NCBI GenBank assembly: GCA_965115825.1
Contig: OZ220464.1
Coordinates: 2,232,001-2,296,000, forward strand
DNA: 64,000 bases
From: Bin87 sp965115825
GTDB lineage: Bacteria; Chloroflexota; Dehalococcoidia; Lucifugimonadales; UBA3495
Reading direction: 5' to 3'
The notes beneath the pieces are model-generated. The model was not told where the DNA came from and ran no database searches. It worked only from the letters and a program-made list of their open reading frames with translations. Within the stretch, counting starts at the first letter, position 1. Each line of letters starts with the position of its first letter. The translations under genes were made by a program, and so were the position numbers. Below are positions 26,089-34,356 of this stretch, piece after piece.

Positions 26089-26112
26089 TGGCGGTTGGGT
26101 TGAAACTGTTGG

Positions 26113-26979
26113 TTAGAAGGTGTAGGCGTCCATTAGCTGCTCTACGGTGCGTTCGCGGGCTTTTCCGCGAATGATGTTCATGTTGGCGTCGAGGGAGGGG
26201 CGCGTTTCGTCTTTATAGATGACGCCTACGGGGAGGCCGCCGCGCTGCACCAGTTCTTGGGCGGCCGGCTTGCTGCTGGGATCGTGGTCGTCGGGGATGT
26301 CCCACAGGGCGGGGGCGATGCCTTCTTTGGCGTTGCCCTTGATAAGCTGGTAGGTGTCGTTGTAGGTAACGCAGGGGGACTGGACGTGGATCATGGACAT
26401 ACCGTCGTGGTTCATGCCCTCGTTGATGAGGCGGGCCAGGACTCGGGGCTGTCCGGAGAACCCGGAGGCGATGAAGGAGACGCCCAAAGTGAGGTAAAGT
26501 TCCAGCGGGTCAAGGTCTTCTTCAATCTTGCCGAAGGGAGTGCTGCTCGTGATGGTGCCCATTTCGGTGGTAGGGGAGCTCTGGCCTTTGGTGAGTCCGT
26601 ACACGCCGTTGTCCATGACGATGGCGGTTACGTTGAGGTTGCGCGCCGCCTGGGGTGCAATGTGCTCGCCGCCAATGCTGAGGAAATCGCCATCGCCGGC
26701 GACGACTATGACATTGAGGTCGGGGCGGGCCATTTTGACGCCGAGGGCGACGGGAAGGGTGCGGCCGTGGATGCCATGGATGCCGTAGGGCTGCTGCCCT
26801 TCGAGAAGGTGGACGAGATTGCCGCTGCAACCAATGCCAGCCACGACGACATTGTTCTCGATGGGGAGGCCGGTTTCTTCCAGGCGGTTGATCATTGCGA
26901 ACTCAAGGGCGCGGCGGACGCCGAAGTCGCCGCAGCCGGGGCACCATTTGAAGTCGTACTCGGGGTTTTTTTTGCTCAT
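26113..26979 (-). CDS. korB: 2-oxoacid:ferredoxin oxidoreductase beta subunit
   Basis: 288 residues, the thiamine-diphosphate and FeS subunit. The N-terminal Cys motif is KWCPGCGDFGV and the TPP-binding stretch is VAGDGDFLSIGGEH followed by VMDNGVYGLTKGQSSPTT. With the alpha subunit it interconverts 2-oxoacids (2-oxoglutarate or pyruvate) and acyl-CoA with reduced ferredoxin. Its start overlaps the korA stop by 4 bases. The substrate cannot be decided from the motifs seen, and Kor is the usual name for this two-subunit type. Confidence 0.9.
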   Translation of the reverse strand: MSKKNPEYDFKWCPGCGDFGVRRALEFAMINRLEETGLPIENNVVVAGIGCSGNLVHLLEGQQPYGIHGIHGRTLPVALGVKMARPDLNVIVVAGDGDFLSIGGEHIAPQAARNLNVTAIVMDNGVYGLTKGQSSPTTEMGTITSSTPFGKIEEDLDPLELYLTLGVSFIASGFSGQPRVLARLINEGMNHDGMSMIHVQSPCVTYNDTYQLIKGNAKEGIAPALWDIPDDHDPSSKPAAQELVQRGGLPVGVIYKDETRPSLDANMNIIRGKARERTVEQLMDAYTF

Positions 26980-28685
26980 ACCCGCGCTGCCTCCGTGTGT
27001 TCAGAGATAATTTCTTTGACTCGGGTCACCAGGTCGCTGACCTTAAAAGGGAGCCCGGTGTACTGTGTAATGGGGGTTGAGTTGATGCGATGAAAGCGGA
27101 GGACATTAGCCCATTGCCCCTGATAGTTGAGTTCGGGGACGATGACCAGGCCTTTGGCACGCAGCTCATCGCGCAGCTTCGGTGGTATCGGGTGAAGGAA
27201 CATGGAGTAGTACCATCCGATGTCAACGCCTTCGGCGCGCAGCTGGTCATAGGCCTCGCGAACGGGGCCTTTAGAACCGCCCCAGGGCATGAGGGCGATG
27301 GGGGCTTGTGTGTTGTCGCTTTCGTAGCGGTCTTCCTCCAGGAGCTTGAGTTTGCTGAAGCGCCGTTCGGTCATCTGGATATGTCGGGAGGGCAAGTGAG
27401 TAGTGTCGCCCATTTCGTCGTGTTCGCTGCCGTTGGCGACGTAGGCGCCGGGGCCGCCGGGCAGGGGCATAGGGGAGAGTTCGTAGCCGGAATAGCGGTG
27501 GTAGCCGTTGCCGCCTTCGTAGGTGAGACGCTCTTCAACGGCGATTTTGCTGAGGTCGGGGCGGGGGATGTTCTGCACCCGTTCGGCCATGGACATTTCA
27601 CTCATCAGGATGACGGGGCCCTGGTAGCGTTCGGCCCAGTTGAGGGCGTGTACGGCGGCGTAGAAGCACTCTTCCACGGAGCCGGGAGCGATGACAGGCA
27701 TTCGGACATCGCCGTGGGCGGGGAACAGGCAGCCCATGAGGTCGGATTGTTCGGTTTTGGTGGGCAGGCCGGTAGCGGGACCGCCGCGCTGGACGTCGAC
27801 CACTACGAGGGGGATTTCGGCCATCCAGGCCAAGCCGAGTCCTTCGCTCATCAGGGATATGCCTGGGCCGGCGGTGGCGGTCATGGCTTTTTTGCCGGCA
27901 TAGCCGGCGCCGAGAATGGCGGTGATGGCTTCGATTTCCGAGGAAACCTGATAGGCGAACTTGTTCTCTCCTACAAGGTTGCGCTCCATCCAGAGGAGGA
28001 TGGTGGTGGCCGGGGATATAGGGTAGCCGGCGTAGAAGCCGAGGCCGGCATAGGTTGCCCCCAGGGCAATGGCTTCGTTGCCCTTGAGCATCATCTGCCG
28101 GTAGTCGGGAGGGTTGGGAGGGGCGAGGTCGCCGAGTACGAAGCCGCTTTCAGCGGCGTGCTGGCGTCCGAGGCGCATAGCCTGAATGTTGGAGGAGATG
28201 ATTTCGTCGTCGTTGTCGCGGCCGCGGCGGAATCGGGCGGTTACGAAATCTTCGAGGTATTCCTGAGGCATATGGACGAGTTGGGCGAGGGCGCCGATAA
28301 CGACCATGTTGGCGGCGCGGTTGTTGCCGGTAGAGCGGGCGAGGGAGTCGATGGCGAGGCCGAAGGAGCGGGGATCGGTCATGGTGAAGTCGTCGGAGTT
28401 ATAGATGATAACGCCGCCGTCTCGGACTTCTTCGGCGTGGGTTAGGTAGGCTTCTTCGTTGAAGGCAACGAGGACATCAACCTGGTCGCCGGATCCGAGG
28501 ACGGGCTCGGTGCGGATGCGGGCCTGGGTCCAGGTAGGGCCACCGAGGATTTGAGAGGGAAAGGTGGCGTAGGTGAGGGCGTGGTAACCGACCTGGGTAG
28601 AAGCCTGAGCCAAACCTTCTGCTGAGGTAACGACGCCCTGTCCGCCTTCACCGGCGAACCGGACGACGAAGTCGTTCATCTGCAT
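26976..28685 (-). CDS. korA: 2-oxoacid:ferredoxin oxidoreductase, fused gamma-alpha subunit
   Basis: 569 residues. The gamma domain (about 1-190) opens VVRFAGEGGQGVVTSAEGLA and has FNEEAYLTHAEEV. The alpha domain (about 200-569) begins NEAIALGATYAGLGFYAGYP and carries GPGISLMSEGLGLAWMAEIP and VQRGGPATGLPTKTEQSDL. Gamma-alpha fusion is the standard form of two-subunit Kor/Vor enzymes. The ATG at 28685 has GGAGG nine bases upstream. It is transcribed first, followed by korB and the 19-bp hairpin. Confidence 0.92.
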   Translation of the reverse strand: MQMNDFVVRFAGEGGQGVVTSAEGLAQASTQVGYHALTYATFPSQILGGPTWTQARIRTEPVLGSGDQVDVLVAFNEEAYLTHAEEVRDGGVIIYNSDDFTMTDPRSFGLAIDSLARSTGNNRAANMVVIGALAQLVHMPQEYLEDFVTARFRRGRDNDDEIISSNIQAMRLGRQHAAESGFVLGDLAPPNPPDYRQMMLKGNEAIALGATYAGLGFYAGYPISPATTILLWMERNLVGENKFAYQVSSEIEAITAILGAGYAGKKAMTATAGPGISLMSEGLGLAWMAEIPLVVVDVQRGGPATGLPTKTEQSDLMGCLFPAHGDVRMPVIAPGSVEECFYAAVHALNWAERYQGPVILMSEMSMAERVQNIPRPDLSKIAVEERLTYEGGNGYHRYSGYELSPMPLPGGPGAYVANGSEHDEMGDTTHLPSRHIQMTERRFSKLKLLEEDRYESDNTQAPIALMPWGGSKGPVREAYDQLRAEGVDIGWYYSMFLHPIPPKLRDELRAKGLVIVPELNYQGQWANVLRFHRINSTPITQYTGLPFKVSDLVTRVKEIISEHTEAARV

Positions 28686-28985
28686 CTGAGGGTTCCTCCG
28701 AACCGGCGATTGTCTGCTAACTGTCGGCGGCGGCGGCGAGTCATGACGGACTGGTCAGAAAATGACACCGTTCCCAATGGTTTCGGGAAGGCGTCATAGG
28801 ATGGCCGTCGGTTTTGTTGCAGGTAGGGACTCCGGCCGGGCTACGCTTGGGCTGTCGCAAGGAGCGAAGCAAGCGCGATGGCACCGGACGTGTTTAGCGG
28901 ATGGAATATAGCATTGCGCGCCCGGAATTGTCAATTTTAAAACCGCGCCACAAGGTTGCTTTAATCACTGCTATAATCGCTGGCC
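28686..28985. promoter_or_regulatory. Divergent korA / GT2 promoter region
   Basis: A 300-base gap. The only clear signal is TATAAT at 28972-28977, eight bases upstream of the GT2 ATG. If that box is used, transcription would start at or next to the ATG, giving a leaderless message. No -35 match and no ribosome site are seen. The remaining sequence shows no repeat or open frame that could be supported. Confidence 0.45.
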
Positions 28986-29735
28986 ATGTCAACCACGCTG
29001 GACGTTGTAATTCCCTGCCTGAATGAGGAGCGGGCGCTGCCGGTTTGCATCAGGCGGCTGCACGCTTTTATGTCGGAGGCGATGAACGGCTACGACTGGG
29101 GCATCGTTGTGGCCGACAACGGTTCAACCGACGGTACGTTGGACGTTGCCGCGGCGTTGTCGGCGGAGTTGCCGGAGGTACGCTGCATCCGCCTGGAGCA
29201 GCGGGGCCGGGGGCGCGCGCTACGCCGGGCCTGGACGGAGAGCCGGGCCGACGTGGTCGCGTACATGGACGTTGACCTGTCCACGGACCTAGGGCACCTG
29301 CCGGCTCTGGTGTCGGCGATTGCCGAGGATGGGTATGACGTAGCGACGGGTTCGCGGCTGCTGCCAAACTCGGAGGTGGTGGGGCGCACTCTGAAAAGGG
29401 AAATAACCTCGCGGGGCTACAGCCTGATGTTCCGGACCATGTTTTTCACGTCGTTTCGGGACGCGCAATGCGGGTTTAAGGCCGCCAGTCGTCGGGCGGC
29501 GGACGCCCTGGCGCCGCTAGTGGAGGACAATGGGTGGTTTTTCGATTCGGAACTGCTGATACTGGCGCAGAAGTGCGGGTATAGCATACGGGAACTGCCG
29601 GTGCACTGGGAGGATGACCCGGACAGCAGGGTGCGCATCCTGCGAACGGCGTGGGAGGACGTGAAAGGTCTTTTGCGTCTGAAGCTGGGAGGCGTGGGAA
29701 AAGTGCGACGACGACTGGCGGGCAAGCAGCGGTGA
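28986..29735 (+). CDS. GT2 glycosyltransferase, polyprenyl-phosphate sugar synthase-like
   Basis: A 249-residue GT-A enzyme. It opens LDVVIPCLNEERALPVCIRR, then VVADNGSTDGTLDVA and the metal-binding VAYMDVDLSTDLGHLP (DxD-type). FFTSFRDAQCGFKAASRRAA and WFFDSELLILAQKCGY are typical of dolichyl/polyprenyl-phosphate mannose or glucose synthases. There is no C-terminal membrane domain, so it acts at the inner membrane face. It could supply the lipid-linked sugar for the PimA-type pathway at 8-10 kb, but that link is only inferred. Confidence 0.87.
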   Translation: MSTTLDVVIPCLNEERALPVCIRRLHAFMSEAMNGYDWGIVVADNGSTDGTLDVAAALSAELPEVRCIRLEQRGRGRALRRAWTESRADVVAYMDVDLSTDLGHLPALVSAIAEDGYDVATGSRLLPNSEVVGRTLKREITSRGYSLMFRTMFFTSFRDAQCGFKAASRRAADALAPLVEDNGWFFDSELLILAQKCGYSIRELPVHWEDDPDSRVRILRTAWEDVKGLLRLKLGGVGKVRRRLAGKQR

Positions 29736-29827
29736 GGGAATAAGGGCGTCAGGGGCTGCGGATGCGGTTGATAGCATGGGGATGGTAGGGGTTTCGGCGG
29801 GAGAGGCGGTCGGCATAGCGGGACAGG

Positions 29828-29878
29828 TTGGTGAGCCCCAGGATTGACGGTCTGCCGCGTCGTGGCTGTTCCAAGATA
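29828..29878 (+). repeat. 51-bp direct repeat, left copy
   Basis: Matches 31633-31683 with 3 mismatches in 51 bases. The core GCCCCAGGATTGACGGTCTG is identical in both copies. The pair brackets about 1.75 kb holding the cupin gene and the IS110 remnant. Confidence 0.9.
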
Positions 29879-29911
29879 CAAGGATTTACTGGATTTTGGG
29901 GTTGGTTGCGG
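29879..29911 (+). repeat. Dispersed GGATTTACCGGATTTTGGG element, copy 1
   Basis: One of four related copies (29879, 30669, 31681, 48388). The consensus begins CAGAATCAGGATTTACCGG and continues with short direct repeats of GGATTT, then G-rich sequence. All copies lie between genes. Confidence 0.7.
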
Positions 29912-30068
29912 TTTCTGGCGGGATGACAGTTGATAGGACGATAGCGGGCGGGCTTTTGAAAACCGCGGGGATCTGCGTTGACAGGCTGGGTTATTGCCTT
30001 AGAATGGGCGAAGAGGGACACTGGACTATTTACCGGGATAACTTGCCCGGATTCATTGGAGGCGCAAG

Positions 30069-30641
30069 ATGACGCAATCTACGGCTTACTCGGTGGACGC
30101 TTTCATCGACGACGTGCGGGGGATTTTCGACGCTACGCAGGATCCCCTGGCCCAGGCTCAGGGAGTGGCGGAGCGTATGGAGCGCCTGCTGGCTACTCCC
30201 GGCTGGCTGGAGGAGCGGCTGGAACTGCCCGACGAGGGGGGCTTCGGACGCTATGACCTGCACCTGGATGAAGAATATGGACATCCCGGCAGCGGCTTCT
30301 GGCTGATGGCGTCGGTCCAGCGACCGGAGCAGGACAACCTGCCCCACGACCACGGCGCGGCGTGGGTAGTGTACGGCGTGTACGAAGGGGCCATCAAGCA
30401 GACTAAATGGCGCTGGTTCTATCCCGGCGAGGGAGTGGACTCGGTACAGATACAGGAGACCGGGGATTTTGTTCAGGAGGATGGCAAGGTGGCCTTCTTC
30501 TTGCCCGGCGAAATCCACAACACGCTGAACGTAACCGGCAACCGCGCGGTGGTGGTGCGCCTGGAGTCGCAGAAGCTGGACCGGGTAACGCGCTATCAGT
30601 ACAACCCAGAGCAAGGCACAGTGGAGGTAATGGACCGCTAG
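30069..30641 (+). CDS. Cupin-fold protein (cysteine dioxygenase-like)
   Basis: 190 residues with a single cupin barrel. The first metal motif is LPHDHGAAWVVYGVYEG (HxH, then the G-x3-G-x-x-E region), and the second is FLPGEIHNTLNVTGNRAVVV, with the third His. The pattern resembles cysteine/3-mercaptopropionate dioxygenase relatives that bind Fe(II) by three His. An N-terminal helical region (1-65) precedes the barrel. GGAGG lies six bases before the ATG. The substrate is unknown. It sits alone between repeats. Confidence 0.75.
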   Translation: MTQSTAYSVDAFIDDVRGIFDATQDPLAQAQGVAERMERLLATPGWLEERLELPDEGGFGRYDLHLDEEYGHPGSGFWLMASVQRPEQDNLPHDHGAAWVVYGVYEGAIKQTKWRWFYPGEGVDSVQIQETGDFVQEDGKVAFFLPGEIHNTLNVTGNRAVVVRLESQKLDRVTRYQYNPEQGTVEVMDR

Positions 30642-30668
30642 AGGGTGCCCTCCTTATAGTAAGGACGT

Positions 30669-30720
30669 CAGAATCTGGATTTACCGGATTTCGGGATTAG
30701 GGTCCGGTTCCCGGATTGGG
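30669..30720 (+). repeat. Dispersed GGATTTACCGG element, copy 2
   Basis: Starts CAGAATCTGGATTTACCGG, 28 bases after the cupin stop. A detached copy of the element head (GGTTGTCAGAATCA) lies at 30767-30780. Confidence 0.75.
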
Positions 30721-30807
30721 GGGCGGCTTGCGGTGGGGTGACTGTGGGGTGGGCTCCGGGGTGGGTGGTTGTCAGAATCAGCAACTGTCTTGGTTGTCAA
30801 TGGGTGG

Positions 30808-31494
30808 TTAGGGTTGTGATGCGGGTGGTGGGTTCCGGGGGAGGCCCGTTTTGACGATGGCGTTGCAGATGGTGACCAGTTTGCGCATGCAGGCCGTCAG
30901 GGGTACTTTCCTGGCTTTCCCGGCGGCGCACAGACGCTGGTAGCAATCTCTTATGACCGGGTTGCAGCGGGTTGCTACCAATGTTGCCATGTACAGCGCT
31001 GCCCGTAGCTGTCCACGCCCTCCCAAGACAGTGCGACGGCTGCGCCATCGGCCGCTGTCCCGGTTGTAGGGGGCTACTCCGGCCAGGGCGGCGATTTCTT
31101 TGTGGTTGGCCTGGCCCAGTTCCGGCAGCTGCGCAATCAGGGTGGAGGTCAGTACCGGGCCTACTCCTAGGATGGAGTGCAGCAGTCGGCTCCGGTTCTG
31201 CCAGTGGGGGTTACTTTGCACCGGCTGGGCGATGGCCCGGGCCAGCTCCGCTACCTGCTCTTTGAGCATATTCCGGTGGGCTTCCAGCTGCGCCGCCACC
31301 AGTGGCGGGTCGGTGGGACGGCTACAGTTGACCACCACTGCCGGGGATACGGCGGCACCCAACTCCGCTACCAGCGGGGTTTCCAAGCCACCGGAGGCTG
31401 CTACGATTACCCGGTGGGGCTGCAATTCGGTCAGATCCCGGGCCAGTTGGCTCAGGGCTTCGGCGGTGTGGTCGTGGTCAATAATAGGATACAC
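30808..31494 (-). mobile_element. IS110-family transposase remnant
   Basis: 228 residues matching the IS110 (DEDD) transposase in parts. The C-terminal transposase_20 domain is well kept (LLHSILGVGPVLTSTLIAQL, ALAGVAPYNRDSGRWRSRR, ALYMATLVATRCNPVIRDCY, KVPLTACMRKLVTICNAIV). The N-terminal DEDD domain is damaged: the first part with the leading Asp is absent, and after the VVVN strand the usual R-x-TGR-x-AKTD segment is missing and joins directly to the coiled linker. A GTG at 31494 is the best start. No flanking terminal repeats of its own were found, so it should be inactive. Confidence 0.85.
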
Positions 31495-31632
31495 TCCTGA
31501 TTACTTCGGTTGGCTGGTGTGCCGACGCCCGGGCTACCCTGCCTTGCAATACGGGGTCAGGCGGCGAAGTTTATCCCTGACAATTGTTCGGGTTGCCTAT
31601 GGATGCGGCGGGCGACCTCGCTGATGCACGGC

Positions 31633-31683
31633 TTGGTAAGCCCCAGGATTGACGGTCTGCCGCGGCGTGGCTGTTCCAAAATA
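31633..31683 (+). repeat. 51-bp direct repeat, right copy
   Basis: Partner of 29828-29878, same orientation, 48 of 51 bases identical. Confidence 0.9.
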
Positions 31684-31717
31684 CTAGTATTTTGGGGATT
31701 TGCAGGATTGGGGTTGT
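31681..31717 (+). repeat. Dispersed GGATTT element, copy 3 (diverged)
   Basis: Follows the right 51-bp repeat just as copy 1 follows the left one, but the GGATTTACCGG head is altered (ATACTAGTATTTTGGGGATT). The GCAGGATTGGGG tail is kept. Confidence 0.55.
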
Positions 31718-32053
31718 AGTGTGGGGGCGGGTTTGGGCGGGACGGCGGTGGGAGTGGGTGACTGGGTGGCGGGTTTTGGGTACGATGGATTGGAGGGGTT
31801 TTGGGGAGTTTTCAAAAATCGTCAAATTACGCATTTGCGATGATGTGCGCGCAGTGGCGGGGCTTTGCTACATTGCGGCTTGTGCGCAGGATTGGCGGCT
31901 TTGCGTCGGGCGCGCAGATTTAACGGCTTTGATTGGGGTCAGTTTGAGATGGTAACGGCGCCGGGGACAGCAATGAGGATAGGCTCGGTTGCTTGGGATG
32001 GCGGGCCTGCTATGGGCTTTGGCCGGGGTGAGAATGGCGCGGCTGGGGGATTG

Positions 32054-32983
32054 ATGGCGACAGATGGAGAAACGACGCATCGCCCGGTGATGCTGGCGGA
32101 GGCGATGGAGTCGTTGGCCGTTAGGGCGGGCGGCGTTTATGTGGATGGGACGCTGGGAGAGGGTGGGCACGCTTTGGGAATATTGCAGCATTCGGAGCCG
32201 GACGGCGTTGTGTTGGGCATTGACCTGGATCCGCGGTCGGTGGAGGCGTCTCGGGAGCGGATGGGGGGCTATGGGCGGCGGGCGATGGCGGCGCATGGGA
32301 GCTATGCGGATATGCAGCGGATTGCAGGGGAGTACGGCATTGCAGAGGTGGACGGGGTTCTGCTGGATCTGGGGTTTTCGTCGCGGCAAGTGGAAGGGGC
32401 CGGGTATGGCTTGTCCTTTCGGCGTGACGAGCCGCTGGATATGCGTTATGACCCGAGAGGGGAGACGGCGGCGGATATGGTTAATTCGCTGAGGGAGGAG
32501 GAGCTGGCCGATGTGATTTTTCGGTATGGGGAAGAACGTCGGAGCAGGGTCATCGCGCGGGCGATTGTGAGGAGCCGGCCGATTGTGAGCACGGGGGAGT
32601 TGGCCAGTGTGGTAACGCGGGCGGCGGGCGGCCGACGGGGAGGGCGACATCCGGCGACGCGAACTTTTCAGGCGCTGCGGATTGCCGTGAATGGGGAATT
32701 GGAGAATCTGCGGAGAGGGTTGGCGGCGGCGACGGATCTGCTGGCGTCCGGCGGGCGGCTGGCGGCAATCAGCTATCACAGCCTGGAAGACCGGATAGTT
32801 AAGGAATGGATGGACCGGGAGACGGCGGATTGCGTGTGCCCGACGGAGGCGCCGGTTTGCGTGTGTGAGCATGAGCCGCGGTTGTGGGTGGCGCGACGCA
32901 AGGCGTTGCGTCCTGCGGAGGCGGAGCAGTCAATGAACCCCCGGAGTCGGAGCGCCCGGCTGCGGGTGGCGGAACGGCGATAG
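32054..32983 (+). CDS. rsmH: 16S rRNA (cytosine-1402-N4)-methyltransferase
   Basis: A 309-residue SAM-dependent enzyme (MraW). Motifs seen: THRPVMLAEAMESL at the N-terminus, YVDGTLGEGGHALGIL (motif I), GVLLDLGFSSRQVEGAGYGL and the C-terminal AISYHSLEDRIVKEWM. The start at 32054 gives the usual length and places HRPVML near the N-terminus. It is followed at 21 bases by ftsA, a contracted division cluster with no mraZ, ftsL, ftsI, mur or ftsW between. A long Cys-rich insert near the end (CVCPTEAPVCVCEHEPRLW) is the family's zinc-like knuckle. Confidence 0.93.
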   Translation: MATDGETTHRPVMLAEAMESLAVRAGGVYVDGTLGEGGHALGILQHSEPDGVVLGIDLDPRSVEASRERMGGYGRRAMAAHGSYADMQRIAGEYGIAEVDGVLLDLGFSSRQVEGAGYGLSFRRDEPLDMRYDPRGETAADMVNSLREEELADVIFRYGEERRSRVIARAIVRSRPIVSTGELASVVTRAAGGRRGGRHPATRTFQALRIAVNGELENLRRGLAAATDLLASGGRLAAISYHSLEDRIVKEWMDRETADCVCPTEAPVCVCEHEPRLWVARRKALRPAEAEQSMNPRSRSARLRVAERR

Positions 32984-33004
32984 AAGGTATAAGGAAGGGA
33001 AAAG

Positions 33005-34285
33005 ATGGCAAGGGAATCGATATACGCAGCTATTGACATTGGAACCAGCAAGGTTGTGTCCGTTGCGGCCCGTTTGGGGCCGGAGGGGGAGCTGAAGCCG
33101 CTGGGGGTGGGAACTGCGCCGTCTTTGGGAGTGCAGCAGGGGATTATTGACGACTTCGGCGAGGTGAAGGAGGCGGTTCGGGGGAGCCTGGAAGAGTGCC
33201 TGCGCTATATGGGGCGCAACTCGGTGGACGGTTTTTACGTGGTGGTGAACGGCGACCATCTGACGGGAGGAACATCGTCGGAGATGCTGGGCAGCGGTGA
33301 AGAGAGGCTGACGGTTACGGAGGAGCATTTACGGTTATTGATGAGCAGGACGTCCACTGCGTGGGATGAGCAGCTGGAAGGCAAAAGCGAGCAGATTCTG
33401 CACATCATACCGATGCGCTACCGGATGGACGGAGTTGAAGGCGTACGGAATCCGAAGGGGCTGAACGCCAATGAGCTGCATCTGGAGGCGCACGTGGTGC
33501 GGGGAAGGACGCTGGTATTAGGGAACACGATGCGGACGCTGAAGTCGTGCGAGGTTCGGGCGCAGGGGATGGTGGCGCATCCGCTGGCGTCGGGAGAAGG
33601 GGTGTTAACGGCGGACGAACGGGAGATGGGGGTTGCAGTGGTTGACATTGGGGCTGGCACCATCAAGGTTGCGGTGTATCGGGACGGGACGCCGTTTTAT
33701 TCGTCGGTGACGGCGATGGGGAGCAATCAGCTGACGCGGGATCTGGCGGTTTCGCTGCGGGCGCCGTTCCGGGTTGCGGAGGAGCTGAAAATAGAGCATG
33801 GGCACGCGCTGCCGCATGAGCTGGATGCGGAGGAGGAGGTAGTGCTGCCGGCGACGCAGATGCAGCCGAGGCGGACGGTGCTGCGGCGGGAACTTTGCGA
33901 GCCGCTTTACCTGCGTTCGCTACAGATGCTGAAGTTGATTCACGGGGAGCTGTGCCAGGCGCAAGTGGAGAAAGCGTTGCCCGGAGGCGTGGTGCTGACG
34001 GGCGGCGGGTCGCTTATGCCGGGGTTTGCGGAGATGACGGAGCGCGGGCTGCGGACGGGAGTGAGGGTGGGGAGGCCGTTGTGGTACGCGGGATTGCCGG
34101 AGTCGCTGCGGGTTCCGGAGTGTGCGGCGGCGCTGGGCGCGCTGCAATGGGCGGTGAAGCATCAGGGTCTGTCGGAACGGGGCTTGACGCAACGGAGCGC
34201 GGGCAGGGAAGAGGGAGATAAGGGCGGGTGGCTGAGGGGACGGTTTCGTCGTCCCTTTGCACGGCCCGGCGCAGTCAAGGAATAA
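33005..34285 (+). CDS. ftsA: Cell division protein FtsA
   Basis: A 426-residue actin-fold ATPase that tethers FtsZ to the membrane. It opens IYAAIDIGTSKVVSVAARLG (phosphate 1), has the SHS2 insertion with VVVNGDHLTGG, then VAVVDIGAGTIKVAVYRDG (phosphate 2), and GGVVLTGGGSLMPGFAEM (adenosine motif). The C-terminal tail (GWLRGRFRRPFARP) is basic with bulky hydrophobics, as expected of the membrane-targeting helix. It starts 21 bases after rsmH and precedes ftsZ by 71 bases. Confidence 0.92.
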   Translation: MARESIYAAIDIGTSKVVSVAARLGPEGELKPLGVGTAPSLGVQQGIIDDFGEVKEAVRGSLEECLRYMGRNSVDGFYVVVNGDHLTGGTSSEMLGSGEERLTVTEEHLRLLMSRTSTAWDEQLEGKSEQILHIIPMRYRMDGVEGVRNPKGLNANELHLEAHVVRGRTLVLGNTMRTLKSCEVRAQGMVAHPLASGEGVLTADEREMGVAVVDIGAGTIKVAVYRDGTPFYSSVTAMGSNQLTRDLAVSLRAPFRVAEELKIEHGHALPHELDAEEEVVLPATQMQPRRTVLRRELCEPLYLRSLQMLKLIHGELCQAQVEKALPGGVVLTGGGSLMPGFAEMTERGLRTGVRVGRPLWYAGLPESLRVPECAAALGALQWAVKHQGLSERGLTQRSAGREEGDKGGWLRGRFRRPFARPGAVKE

Positions 34286-34356
34286 TCAAATTGGACAGGG
34301 ATTCAGTGATTCAGGCAACGATGCGCTAGAGCGCGAAATCAGGAGGAAGCACGAAG

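Larger units (their letters stand above)
29736..30068. other. Repeat-bearing gap between GT2 and the cupin gene
   Basis: A 333-base stretch without a credible gene. It holds one copy of a 51-bp direct repeat (29828-29878) and one GGATTTACYGGATTTTGGG element (29879-29911). The ribosome site GGAGG for the cupin gene is at its right end. Confidence 0.6.
31495..32053. other. Gap between IS110 remnant and rsmH
   Basis: 559 bases. It holds the right copy of the 51-bp repeat and the third GGATTT element. No separate gene is supported. The rsmH frame is open from 31865, and in-frame ATGs at 31949 and 31973 are alternative starts. Confidence 0.55.

Noticed and set aside
25487..26112. Replication origin at the composition switch
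   Set aside because: No dnaA gene and no DnaA-box cluster (TTATCCACA-type) were seen; the palindrome at 26047 is better explained as a terminator.
27090..28445. A 451-codon plus-strand open frame opposite korA
   Set aside because: It is the antisense shadow of a well-conserved gene in high-GC DNA; composition (Gly/Val/Ala-rich, His-poor order) matches no family.
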